Assembly: GCA_048270425.1 (NCBI GenBank)
Contig: JBLWSY010000014.1
Span: 1-64,000 of the forward strand
From: Oceanospirillum sp048270425
GTDB lineage: Bacteria > Pseudomonadota > Gammaproteobacteria > Pseudomonadales > Halomonadaceae
DNA: 64,000 nt
Direction of reading: 5' to 3'
Shown: positions 55,242 to 63,127 of the stretch, piece after piece
Numbering within the stretch: position 1 is the stretch's first letter
Layout of the letters: every line of letters starts with the position of its first letter
The notes under the pieces: generated by a model
Databases searched by the model: none
What the model saw: only the letters and a program-made list of their open reading frames with translations
What the model was told of the DNA's origin: nothing
Position numbers and translations under genes: made by a program

Positions 55242-55359
55242 CGCGATACACTAGCGCCATTCATGCGACGGAGCTGCAATGTGCTGAATTGAGCATATTC
55301 TCCGGGTATCGCTTTGCTATTCTTAATTGATTCTTTGACGATTTTAAAAGGAAACAATC

Positions 55360-56424
55360 ATGGCTTTAATTAGTATGCGCCAGATGCTGGATCACGCTGC
55401 CGAACACGGTTACGGCGTACCAGCCTTTAACGTCAACAACCTGGAACAGATGCGTGCGATCATGATCGCAGCAGACAAAACCGATTCTCCGGTTATCGTT
55501 CAGGCTTCTGCTGGCGCTCGTAAGTACGCGGGTGCTCCTTTCCTGCGTCACCTGATTCTGGCGGCGATTGAAGAGTTTCCACATATTCCTGTTTGTATGC
55601 ATCAGGATCACGGCACCAGCCCTGATGTTTGTCAGCGTTCTATCCAGCTGGGCTTCAGCTCCGTAATGATGGACGGCTCTCTGATGGACGACGGCAAAAC
55701 GCCTGCGTCTTACGAGTACAATGTTGATGTTACCCGTCGCACCGTTGAAATGGCCCACGCTTGTGGTGTTTCTGTAGAAGGTGAGCTGGGCTGCCTGGGG
55801 TCTCTGGAAACCGGTCAGGCCGGTGAAGAAGATGGCGTTGGTGCAGAAGGCACGCTGGATATGGACCAGATGCTGACTGACCCGGAAGAAGCCGCTGACT
55901 TCGTTAAGAAAACCGGTGTTGATGCACTGGCTATCGCGATCGGTACTTCTCACGGCGCTTACAAGTTCACTAAGAAGCCTACCGGTGACGTACTGCGTAT
56001 TGACCGCATCAAAGAGATCCACGAGCGTATTCCGGATACTCACCTGGTCATGCACGGTTCTTCTTCTGTACCTCAGGAGTGGCTGGCAGTAATCAACGAG
56101 TTCGGTGGCGAAATCCCTGAAACTTACGGTGTTCCGGTTGAAGAGATCGTTGAAGGTATCAAGCACGGTGTTCGTAAAGTCAACATCGATACTGACCTGC
56201 GTCTGGCCTCTACCGGTGCGATCCGTCGTTTCCTGGCGGAAAACCCATCTGAGTTCGACCCACGTAAATACTTCAAAGCGTCTATGGATGCGATGGTTCA
56301 GGTTTGTGTGGATCGTTACGAAGCTTTCGGTACTGCGGGTAACGCCAGCAAGATCAACGCTCAGTCTCTGGAAATCATGTACCAGCGTTACCTGACCGGT
56401 GAGCTGGATCCTAAGGTAAAATAA
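55360..56424 (+). CDS. fba: Fructose-bisphosphate aldolase, class II (type B)
   Basis: This enzyme reversibly splits fructose-1,6-bisphosphate into dihydroxyacetone phosphate and glyceraldehyde-3-phosphate. The 354-residue zinc enzyme has CMHQDHG, with D83 and zinc-ligand H84, the acidic VEGELGCLGSLETG, AIAIGTSHGAYKF with a second histidine, HGSSSVP and the phosphate-binding KVNIDTDLRLA. It is of the CbbA/type B kind rather than E. coli FbaA. AAAAGGAAA precedes the ATG. Confidence 0.96.
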   Translation: MALISMRQMLDHAAEHGYGVPAFNVNNLEQMRAIMIAADKTDSPVIVQASAGARKYAGAPFLRHLILAAIEEFPHIPVCMHQDHGTSPDVCQRSIQLGFSSVMMDGSLMDDGKTPASYEYNVDVTRRTVEMAHACGVSVEGELGCLGSLETGQAGEEDGVGAEGTLDMDQMLTDPEEAADFVKKTGVDALAIAIGTSHGAYKFTKKPTGDVLRIDRIKEIHERIPDTHLVMHGSSSVPQEWLAVINEFGGEIPETYGVPVEEIVEGIKHGVRKVNIDTDLRLASTGAIRRFLAENPSEFDPRKYFKASMDAMVQVCVDRYEAFGTAGNASKINAQSLEIMYQRYLTGELDPKVK

Positions 56425-56462
56425 CCCCTCGGGTGTTATAAGCCTTAAGCGCTATGATTCCG

Positions 56463-56497
56463 AACCCGTACCGGTTTTTGCTGGTGCGGGTTTTTTT
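56463..56497 (+). terminator. Intrinsic terminator of fba
   Basis: ACCCGTACCGG pairs (with G-U pairs) with CTGGTGCGGGT and is followed by seven T. Confidence 0.92.
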
Positions 56498-56556
56498 ATT
56501 CCGGCAGAATTTGCCTGAAGCAACAGAAGACACCTTTAGCATAGGGTCAAAAGCCG

Positions 56557-56700
56557 ATGGAAGAATTTATCCACAACCACATCAACGGCATTGTTGTGGT
56601 GCTGGCGCTTTTAGTGGTGCCGTTTTATCTGCAGAAGATGCAGCAGTGGCACAAGGCCAGTCAAAAGCGCAAACGGGAACGAAAAAAGCGGCTCCGCTAA
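56557..56700 (+). CDS. Small single-span membrane protein candidate (47 residues)
   Basis: ATG 56557 opens a frame of 47 codons: MEEFIHNHINGIVVVLALLV, then VPFYLQKMQQWHKASQ and a very basic end (KRKRERKKRLR). It has one hydrophobic segment (about 12-25) and a positive tail, which predicts an N-out, C-in inner-membrane protein. Its stop codon lies inside the loop of an intrinsic terminator, and the fba terminator stands upstream, so it would be a separate transcription unit. The ribosome binding site is weak (AGGG about ten bases ahead). The family is unknown. The rest of the 386-base interval between fba and gst holds nothing else I can identify. Confidence 0.6.
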   Translation: MEEFIHNHINGIVVVLALLVVPFYLQKMQQWHKASQKRKRERKKRLR

Positions 56701-56709
56701 GCCGCTTTT
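56684..56709 (+). terminator. Terminator overlapping the stop codon of the 47-residue ORF
   Basis: AAAAGCGGC (56684-56692) pairs with GCCGCTTTT (56701-56709). The loop contains the last codons and TAA of the small membrane protein candidate. A T tract follows. Confidence 0.85.
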
Positions 56710-56810
56710 CTTCGTACCTATTTTTCGTATCTGTTCTTAGTAACGGTTATTCGTAACCGCGTCAGAGCTTAGAAAATTACGATCTGTGCAGGCATATCAA
56801 AGACTAGCCA

Positions 56811-57464
56811 TCAAAGCTCGACCTCTTCCTCCGGAATGATTTCCTTCTCTGCCTTAGCATCACGCAGCCATTCCTGATAAGCCTCAAGGGCCAGTACCTG
56901 ATCAACATATCTCTGCAGATTTTCCGGCAGCTCAATACCGTAGGTATTAAAGCGACTGGCAACCGGCGCGTAGAAAGCATCCGCAATGGAAAAACCACCC
57001 AGCAACCAGGGACCGCCAGAGCGCTCCAGCAGCTGTTGCCAGAGGGCGATAATGCGGTCGATATCTTTTTGCGCGTTTTCACTGGCTTTAAAGCCGGTGT
57101 AACTGCGGCGCACATTCATCGGTAGTTCGTGACGCAGGTCCGGGAAGCCTGAATGCATCTCGGCCACTGCTGATCGCCCCAGTGACATCAGCTGCAGATC
57201 CTCCGGCCAGCCTTTCCCATCCAGAAAGCGCAGGTTGATGTATTCGCACACCGCCAGAGAATCCCACACCGCCAAGTCGCCATCCTTAATTACCGGCACC
57301 TTGTTGCAGGGAGTATGTTCGGCCATCAGTTGCGGCATCTGCTCGGTAAACAGAGGAATGCGGATCTCTTCAAAACCGATACCGAACTGCTTCAGCAGCA
57401 GCCAGGGGCGCAGAGACCAGGAAGAGTAGTTTTTGTTGCCGATCACGAGTACTGGCTTAGCCAT
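56811..57464 (-). CDS. Glutathione S-transferase family protein
   Basis: This cytosolic protein probably conjugates glutathione to electrophiles. The 217-residue protein starts MAKPVLVIGNKNYSSWSLRPW, a thioredoxin-like N-terminal domain in which the Ser of NYSSWS is a candidate catalytic residue. It has the cis-Pro and glutathione-binding NKVPVIKDGDLAVWDSLAVCEYI and an all-helical C-terminal domain. GGAGG lies before this start; the in-frame start 26 codons upstream has no conserved sequence. It is divergent from a LysR gene, which may regulate it. Confidence 0.9.
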   Translation of the reverse strand: MAKPVLVIGNKNYSSWSLRPWLLLKQFGIGFEEIRIPLFTEQMPQLMAEHTPCNKVPVIKDGDLAVWDSLAVCEYINLRFLDGKGWPEDLQLMSLGRSAVAEMHSGFPDLRHELPMNVRRSYTGFKASENAQKDIDRIIALWQQLLERSGGPWLLGGFSIADAFYAPVASRFNTYGIELPENLQRYVDQVLALEAYQEWLRDAKAEKEIIPEEEVEL

Positions 57465-57722
57465 GGGGACCTCCGTTTCTGAGTCCGGTAATAAGCGTTT
57501 TTGGTTAAGGGGTTGATGGTAGGGCTTGTTTAAAAAGCTCAATCGAGTGTGCCCCTGAAGCTCTCCGGCAACAAACGAATAAAATTTAAGCCAGACATAA
57601 CACAGGCTTATGCTGCTGGTGAGCGCCCTGTTTTTTTGCCACTATTCAGCCCTCTTTCTTGTATTTTTAGCCTCTACTATTTTTAGTCTTTTAGTTTTTA
57701 ACGACTCAGGTGATTTCACGAT

Positions 57723-58577
57723 ATGGATACCGAACTGCTCCGAAGCTTTATCGCCGTGGTGGACACCGGCAGTTTTACCCGGGCGGCCCGGCAGATATTC
57801 CGCACTCAGGCGGCGGTCAGTCAGCAGATGAAACGGCTGGAACAGAGTCTTGGCAAAACCCTGTTTGATCGTGAGGGCAGGGCGCTGGAGTTAACCGCCG
57901 ATGGCAAAGCCCTGGTCAGTTACGCGCGACGTATCCTGAATCTGCATGATGAAGCGCTGCAGAAACTGCAGCAGGAACCGGAGCGTCGTCCGCTACGGGT
58001 CGGTTGCCCGGATGATTATCTGGTCACCGTGATGCCGAAACTGATCGGCCTGATTCATCAGCATCTGCCGGGACTTGAGGTGCAGGTGTTTGGCGGTTCC
58101 AGCAGTCGCCTGCGGCCCCAGCTTGATGCCGGTGAGCTGGATCTTTCGGTGATGACCCGACGTGCCGAGACGGATGAAGGCTATCTGTTGTATCAGGATC
58201 AGGGCGTTTGGGTTTTGCCACCGGGAAAATCACCCGAGGATTATGACTGCCTGCCGTTAGCGCTGGCAGAGCCGGACTGTAAATTTCACAGTACCGCCCT
58301 TGATGGGCTGGATAAACTGGGGCGTGATTATCAGGTGCTGGCCGTGGCCAACAGCACCCTGTTTCTCTCCGAGATGGTACGTCGGAACGGCATGATCAGC
58401 GCCATGATCCGCTCCAGCGCGCCGCAGGATCTGACCCTGGTCGAGGCGGGTACCCTGTTACCGGAACTGACCTCGGTTTCTGTCGCTCTGGTGATGTCGG
58501 CAACAGCCCATCCCAAAATGCCTGCGGCACTGGTGCAGCAGATCAGCCAGCAGTTTGCGGCGCATCCGGCCGGTTAG
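57723..58577 (+). CDS. LysR-family transcriptional regulator
   Basis: The 284-residue protein has the LysR winged helix at 2-60 (LLRSFIAVVDTGSFTRAARQIFRTQAAVSQQMKRLEQSLG) and a periplasmic-binding-like effector domain from about 90. The effector cannot be told. LysR proteins often control the divergent gene; here that is the glutathione S-transferase across a 258-base gap rich in T. AGGTGA stands eight bases before ATG 57723. Confidence 0.9.
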   Translation: MDTELLRSFIAVVDTGSFTRAARQIFRTQAAVSQQMKRLEQSLGKTLFDREGRALELTADGKALVSYARRILNLHDEALQKLQQEPERRPLRVGCPDDYLVTVMPKLIGLIHQHLPGLEVQVFGGSSSRLRPQLDAGELDLSVMTRRAETDEGYLLYQDQGVWVLPPGKSPEDYDCLPLALAEPDCKFHSTALDGLDKLGRDYQVLAVANSTLFLSEMVRRNGMISAMIRSSAPQDLTLVEAGTLLPELTSVSVALVMSATAHPKMPAALVQQISQQFAAHPAG

Positions 58578-58698
58578 TTGCTTCTGTGGCAGGCGAGCCT
58601 TATAGACGCTGGCTTTATATACAGTTATTTTCGTAGGCAGTGAGTGACGTCTGGTTTAATATGCCAACCGCATAAATCTGCTGATACGGAGTGACACT

Positions 58699-59844
58699 AT
58701 GGCGGAACAAGCGCTGATGAAAGAGGGGCTGAATGCCGCCGCAATAACGCATCTGGCTCAGGTGCTGCAACGGGCATGGCCGGCGTTTCCAGCCGAAGAC
58801 TTTATCCGGTTGTGCTGCCAACCGCTGGAACAGTTAGAGCTCAAACAGCGCATCCGTCATGTGATTCAGGTACTGCAACAGACGCTTCCGGCTGAATTTG
58901 AAGGGGCTGTACCTGTGCTGGAAGCCTTTGCCAGGCACTGGCAACCCGCAGATTCCACTTCACCTTTGCGGGGCTTTCCGGTCTGGCCGGTGATCGATTA
59001 TGTTGCCGAAGCCGGTCTGCATCAGCCGGAGCTGGCGCTGCCTCTGCTGAAAACCCTGACCCCGCTGTTCAGTGCCGAGTTTGCAATCCGCCCCTTTATC
59101 CTCGCTCACCCGGAACTGAGCTACCGCTTTCTGCATCAGTGGCTGGAGGATGATAATCCCCATGTCCGGCGTTTGGTTTCGGAAGGTACCCGACCGCGTC
59201 TGCCTTGGGGGCAGCAGCTGAAACCCTTGATTTCGGAGCCGACTCCGAACCTGCCACTGCTGAACGCCTTGGTGGATGATGACAGTGACTATGTCCGTCG
59301 CTCGGTCGCCAATCATCTGAATGATATCGCCAAAGATCATCCGCTCTGGGTGGTGGACTGTTGTCGCCGCTGGCAGTCAGAGGCGGATTCCGGTAATCGT
59401 CAGCGTCGGGATTGGGTGATACGTCATGCCACCAGAACACTGGTCAAGCAGGGGTTGCCCGAGGTCTTTCAGTTACTGGGTTATGAGGCAGAACCTGCCT
59501 TAGCGGTGGAACTGAGCTCAGTAACGGAGCAGCTGACTCTGGGAGATACACTGGCGTTTAACCTGACGCTGACCCCGCAAAAAGCCGGAGCCCAGAAGCT
59601 GGTGGTTGATTACGTGATTCATCACGTTAAAGCCAACGGCGCTCTGAGTCCCAAGGTGTTTAAGCTGAAAAACCTTGTCCTGACTCAGCCTCTTGAACTG
59701 AGCAAGCAACATGCGATCCGGGCGATTACGACACGGCGCTATTATTCTGGTCAGCACCTGCTGCAGATTTTGGTGAATGGTCGTGTGATGGCAGAGCAGT
59801 CTTTCCGGCTGCATCTGCCGGAAACAGAGCGCACTGCGGATTGA
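58699..59844 (+). CDS. AlkC-like DNA alkylation repair protein with C-terminal Ig-like domain
   Basis: Proteins of this HEAT-repeat family (AlkC/AlkD superfamily) remove alkylated bases such as 3-methyladenine. In the 381-residue protein, residues 1-265 are helical repeats, with the family-like RGFPVWPVIDYVAEAG, PELSYRFLHQWLEDDNPHVRRLVSEGTRPRLPW and DDSDYVRRSVANHLNDIAKDHP. Residues about 270-381 (VELSSVTEQLTLGDTLAFNLTL...RVMAEQSFRLHLP) read as an all-beta Ig-like domain, as in the AlkC subgroup with such a tail. Activity is not proven by sequence. The next gene, a SUI1 protein, starts 60 bases later. Confidence 0.82.
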   Translation: MAEQALMKEGLNAAAITHLAQVLQRAWPAFPAEDFIRLCCQPLEQLELKQRIRHVIQVLQQTLPAEFEGAVPVLEAFARHWQPADSTSPLRGFPVWPVIDYVAEAGLHQPELALPLLKTLTPLFSAEFAIRPFILAHPELSYRFLHQWLEDDNPHVRRLVSEGTRPRLPWGQQLKPLISEPTPNLPLLNALVDDDSDYVRRSVANHLNDIAKDHPLWVVDCCRRWQSEADSGNRQRRDWVIRHATRTLVKQGLPEVFQLLGYEAEPALAVELSSVTEQLTLGDTLAFNLTLTPQKAGAQKLVVDYVIHHVKANGALSPKVFKLKNLVLTQPLELSKQHAIRAITTRRYYSGQHLLQILVNGRVMAEQSFRLHLPETERTAD

Positions 59845-59903
59845 CGGCACTAGCCAGCCCAGTACACTTGCCGCTTAAGAATTTTCAGCCTGTGGATAAA
59901 ACA

Positions 59904-60266
59904 ATGTCATTTGATAAGTTACGAAGCCTTGTCTATTCAACCGAAACTGGCCGCCTGTGCCCGGATTGTGAGCAGCCGGTCGATGCCTGTACCTGTAAAC
60001 AGGCCGATGATGTGGTGCCGGATGGTGACGGCATTGTTCGCCTCAAGCGTGAAACCAAAGGGCGAAAAGGCAAGGGTGTGACGCTGATCGAAGGCGTACC
60101 GGTAACACCTGCGGAACTGAAAAAGCTGGCTAAAGAGCTGAAAACCCGCTGTGGTGTTGGCGGTGCGGTTAAGGATCATGTGATTGAGATTCAGGGTGAT
60201 CAGCGTGACCTGCTGATGACTTTGCTGACCGATAAAGGCTTTAAGGTGAAAAAGGCCGGTGGCTGA
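59904..60266 (+). CDS. yciH: SUI1/eIF1-domain translation factor YciH
   Basis: YciH is the bacterial homologue of eukaryotic eIF1 and influences start-site selection on non-canonical mRNAs. From ATG 59904 it has 120 residues and starts MSFDKLRSLVYSTETGRLCP, close to E. coli YciH. The SUI1 core GRKGKGVTLIEGV...KTRCGVGGAVKDHVIEIQGDQRDLLMTLL fills the C-terminal half. Two CxxC-like pairs (CPDC and CTC) in the N-terminal part may bind metal; these are absent from E. coli YciH. It overlaps the GIY-YIG gene by eight bases. Confidence 0.9.
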   Translation: MSFDKLRSLVYSTETGRLCPDCEQPVDACTCKQADDVVPDGDGIVRLKRETKGRKGKGVTLIEGVPVTPAELKKLAKELKTRCGVGGAVKDHVIEIQGDQRDLLMTLLTDKGFKVKKAGG

Positions 60267-60552
60267 TTGGTTTCTCTATGTGATTGAAACCGATGGTGGT
60301 CGCCTTTATACCGGTATCACTACGGATGTTGAGCGTCGTTTTGCGGAACACGAGTCCGGCAAGGGCGCGCGTTTTATGCGAGGGCGTAAAATCTATCTGC
60401 TGCGTCATCAGCAGAAGCTGGGCAGTCGTAGTCTGGCATTGAAAGCGGAATACGCCTTCAAGCAGTTGCCCCGACAGCGCAAACTTTACTGGATTGAGCG
60501 GGGGCATATTCCTTTCGACATGGATAGCGGCAAATTAGCGCAGGGGACCTAA
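60259..60552 (+). CDS. GIY-YIG nuclease-superfamily protein (YhbQ/UPF0213 type)
   Basis: This short stand-alone GIY-YIG domain has 97 residues: WFLYVIETDGGRLYTGIT gives the two signature strands (LYV and YTG), followed by R26/R27 and H31 and a later E64 (ALKAEYAFK). E. coli YhbQ is the best-known relative and its cellular role is unclear. It is not a homing endonuclease: there is no DNA-recognition domain. The start is GTG 60259 inside the end of yciH, with AAAAAGG ahead; coupled translation is expected. Confidence 0.85.
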   Translation: MADWFLYVIETDGGRLYTGITTDVERRFAEHESGKGARFMRGRKIYLLRHQQKLGSRSLALKAEYAFKQLPRQRKLYWIERGHIPFDMDSGKLAQGT

Positions 60553-60613
60553 AAGAGTACCGGCCTGATAGGCCTCTGCTTATAATGCCTGAGTTGTTAA
60601 CAAGAAGGCTCTA

Positions 60614-61081
60614 ATGCATGAGGCTAACCTCAATATCAGAGCCGCATTCATAGATTACGAGTACCGGATTATGAGCACAGCAGAAGATAATCGCGCTTAC
60701 GGCGAAGGTGATAAATCATTTCTGACAGCCGGTGGTGAAGCTGGGTTGAAGCAATTAGCGGATGATTTTTATCAGGCGATGTGTACCTTGCCGCAAGCAC
60801 AACATATTCTCAGTATGCATGAGGAAGATCTGGCGATTTCCAGCGATAAACTCTATCGCTTTCTTTGCGGTTGGTTGGGTGGTCCCAAGCTATACCGGGA
60901 AAAATACGGCGCTATCGCCATTCCTAAGGCACACGCCCATCTGGATATTGGTATTGAAGAACGGGACGCCTGGTTGGCTTGTATGGCCGAGGCGTTAAAA
61001 GATAAAGATTACCCGCAGGATTTTAAAGAATACTTGCTGGAAGCTCTGATGTTTCCGGCTAACCGTTGTCGTAATCGTTAG
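60614..61081 (+). CDS. Group II truncated haemoglobin
   Basis: This small haem protein is thought to handle oxygen, NO or peroxide. The 155-residue protein has the family pattern GGEAGLKQLADDFYQAM, LYRFLCGWLGGPKLYREKYG, the proximal haem ligand most likely H107 in PKAHAHLDIG, and ERDAWLACMAEAL. A conserved W (120) in the G helix is present, which is typical of group II. ATG 60614 is preceded by AAGAAGG at five bases; an internal ATG at 60671 would give 136 residues, nearer the common family length, but lacks a good ribosome binding site. Confidence 0.9.
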   Translation: MHEANLNIRAAFIDYEYRIMSTAEDNRAYGEGDKSFLTAGGEAGLKQLADDFYQAMCTLPQAQHILSMHEEDLAISSDKLYRFLCGWLGGPKLYREKYGAIAIPKAHAHLDIGIEERDAWLACMAEALKDKDYPQDFKEYLLEALMFPANRCRNR

Positions 61082-61142
61082 CCTCTTCGCGGGCGTTGCT
61101 TTGTTCTCGCCCCAGAAAGCGGACCCGGTAAGGGCTGCTTTA

Positions 61143-63041
61143 CTATTTCACAAACTTTGATAGCAGCCTTATGTAGGCAGACTGGTACGTTATGGAGTTT
61201 TCTGTAATTTCATAAGATAGCTCGTCTCCATTCCATGAGCGGTAAGATTTGGATGCGGGCTGTTCGCTAATGAGTGAAAAGCCATCTTGCATGTAAACGC
61301 CGGTTTGGTTGTAATTTTCATTTGCCCCGCCTACAACAAAACCCGGTGGCGGGCCATAAGAGTCATTGACGTTATCCCAGACGGAACCATCTGCAAACCA
61401 CATGTGATAAAACTCATCGACGCTGTTTTCTGCTCCGAATTGCTCCATGTTTGATAAGTAGACAATGGACATCGGATTCAGGCCATGCAGATAATTTAAA
61501 TAGATGCCAGCAAGTGTTTTCAGGTTGGTTTCGTCGGTACTTAATAAATGATAAACAATGGGGTTATAAACACTGTTCCCGGCCTGAGCTTTTACCCGAT
61601 TACTGCCCCAATAATAGGTATCTATATAGCTTAGATAACCATCTTTCTTTTCTTTGAACTGCCGAAGGGGAGCGAAGTCGTTATAAGGACTCTCCAGTAG
61701 CTCTGAATATTTGTCTTTTATTGATGAGACCAGGGCACTGTCTGCCCCTGTGAGTGTTGTGTAATAGCTGACAGCGTTCTGACTTTCTTCAATTATCCCG
61801 TCCGGGTCCAAATAACCACCGGCATCTGAAAACATCGGGATATCTTTATAGTTTGTGGAAATGAAGTTTTTGTACGCTGTTTCCCCTGTTAAGGCAAAAA
61901 GGTAAATAGCGGCGTTGACGCGGTTGGCTTTTTTATCCGAAAGGCTATCTTCAGAGTCAGCATTAACAAAAAGGGTGTTATCAAACATCTCGTTGATTTT
62001 GCTTTCATTTGCCCCGATCCAATCCCATGCGCTAACAGCCGCGTTTTTAAGGGTTGTTGCGTAGTCCGGGTTAATATCTTTGAAAATAAGTGCGGCATGT
62101 GCAAAGGCGCCTGCAGCAGAAATTGTCGCTGAAGCACTCTCCGGGCCGTATCGTCTCTTAACGTTATCCGTGCTGGGCGGCGGAGTTGCATCCCAGCTCA
62201 CAGAAGCCACCTTATGCAGGACTGACCCATCGGGATTTTGCATCCTTAACAGCCAGTCCAGCTCGTATTTGACTTCGTCCAGCAGGTCCGGAATACCGTT
62301 GCCTGATTCTGCAATATTGTAATTATCACCCCAGATTGTCGGGTTTTCGCTGTAGGCGAAAAGAAGATTATGCAAAGCACCATCGGCAAAATTGACGTAT
62401 TTATTAAAATCTCCGGCATCATACCAACCGCCCCGCAAGTCCTTGCTTGTACTGCTGTTGGTATTGGATATTAAGCGCGCATCGCTATCCTGCTCTAACC
62501 CTAGATGACTGGCTGAGTCTGCCCATCTGCTATCAACAAAAGGGTATGCTTTGGCAAACCCGGCCCGTTGATAATAAAAAGTTCTGACTGCTTGTTTCAG
62601 GACTGTCTCATAGACATCGTCAGATATTCTGAACGTATACGAGGCTTTCTCCTGTTTTTTGTCGTAGAGGTAATATTCACCGGTACGCTGAACAGGGGTG
62701 AAATCAAAATGCCAGATCTTATCGCCCGAATCCGTGTCGGTTAGCCCGTTGTTGAATGGTGTTACGTTTCCCGTGTAAACAAGAGTGTCATCGGCCGTTT
62801 TTCTGACTTCCAGTTCATTGGAGGGGAAGTAGGTGCTGTTAGCATTAAAGCCGATTTTAGGATCGGTAATAATGGCTATTTTGGTCTGTTCGGGCAGATA
62901 GCCGAATTGGTCGACTTTTATATGCTTTGTAACGGTTTTCTGTACCTTCTCACCATTCGAGCCGTCATTAGAGCCGGAAGGGTTGTCGGACCCGCTGCAT
63001 CCCAGCGTTAGTAACGTGAATAAAATGAGAAGGTTCTTCAT
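61143..63041 (-). CDS. Glycoside hydrolase family 9 lipoprotein (cellulase/cellodextrinase type)
   Basis: This is a probable outer-membrane enzyme acting on beta-1,4-glucans or their oligosaccharides. The 632-residue protein has a lipoprotein signal (LLTLGC, Cys15), a Ser/Asn/Gly linker, and an N-terminal Ig-like CelD_N domain (about 38-140, KHIKVDQFGYLPEQTKIAIIT). The (alpha/alpha)6 catalytic domain has GGWYDAGDFNKY at 204-215, with D208 and D211 as nucleophilic-water base residues, and LLHGLNP-like HGLNPMSIVY. It also has GPPPGFVVGGANENY and a terminal YEITENSITYQSAYIRLL, where E614 is the candidate acid. All key residues are present. No other polysaccharide gene is nearby, and composition is more AT-rich than the core genes, suggesting acquisition. 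Confidence 0.92.
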   Translation of the reverse strand: MKNLLILFTLLTLGCSGSDNPSGSNDGSNGEKVQKTVTKHIKVDQFGYLPEQTKIAIITDPKIGFNANSTYFPSNELEVRKTADDTLVYTGNVTPFNNGLTDTDSGDKIWHFDFTPVQRTGEYYLYDKKQEKASYTFRISDDVYETVLKQAVRTFYYQRAGFAKAYPFVDSRWADSASHLGLEQDSDARLISNTNSSTSKDLRGGWYDAGDFNKYVNFADGALHNLLFAYSENPTIWGDNYNIAESGNGIPDLLDEVKYELDWLLRMQNPDGSVLHKVASVSWDATPPPSTDNVKRRYGPESASATISAAGAFAHAALIFKDINPDYATTLKNAAVSAWDWIGANESKINEMFDNTLFVNADSEDSLSDKKANRVNAAIYLFALTGETAYKNFISTNYKDIPMFSDAGGYLDPDGIIEESQNAVSYYTTLTGADSALVSSIKDKYSELLESPYNDFAPLRQFKEKKDGYLSYIDTYYWGSNRVKAQAGNSVYNPIVYHLLSTDETNLKTLAGIYLNYLHGLNPMSIVYLSNMEQFGAENSVDEFYHMWFADGSVWDNVNDSYGPPPGFVVGGANENYNQTGVYMQDGFSLISEQPASKSYRSWNGDELSYEITENSITYQSAYIRLLSKFVK

Positions 63042-63127
63042 GGTTATCCTTAACCTTGTTGCTTAATCAGAGGGGGCTTATTTAATCGACGCCACCCGTT
63101 TTATCTGAAGTTTTCTAAGATCTCATT

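Noticed and set aside
60259..60552. GIY-YIG gene as homing endonuclease or UvrC fragment
   Set aside because: It is a 97-residue stand-alone domain of the YhbQ/UPF0213 type, translationally coupled to yciH; no intron, intein or UvrC helix-hairpin-helix region is near.
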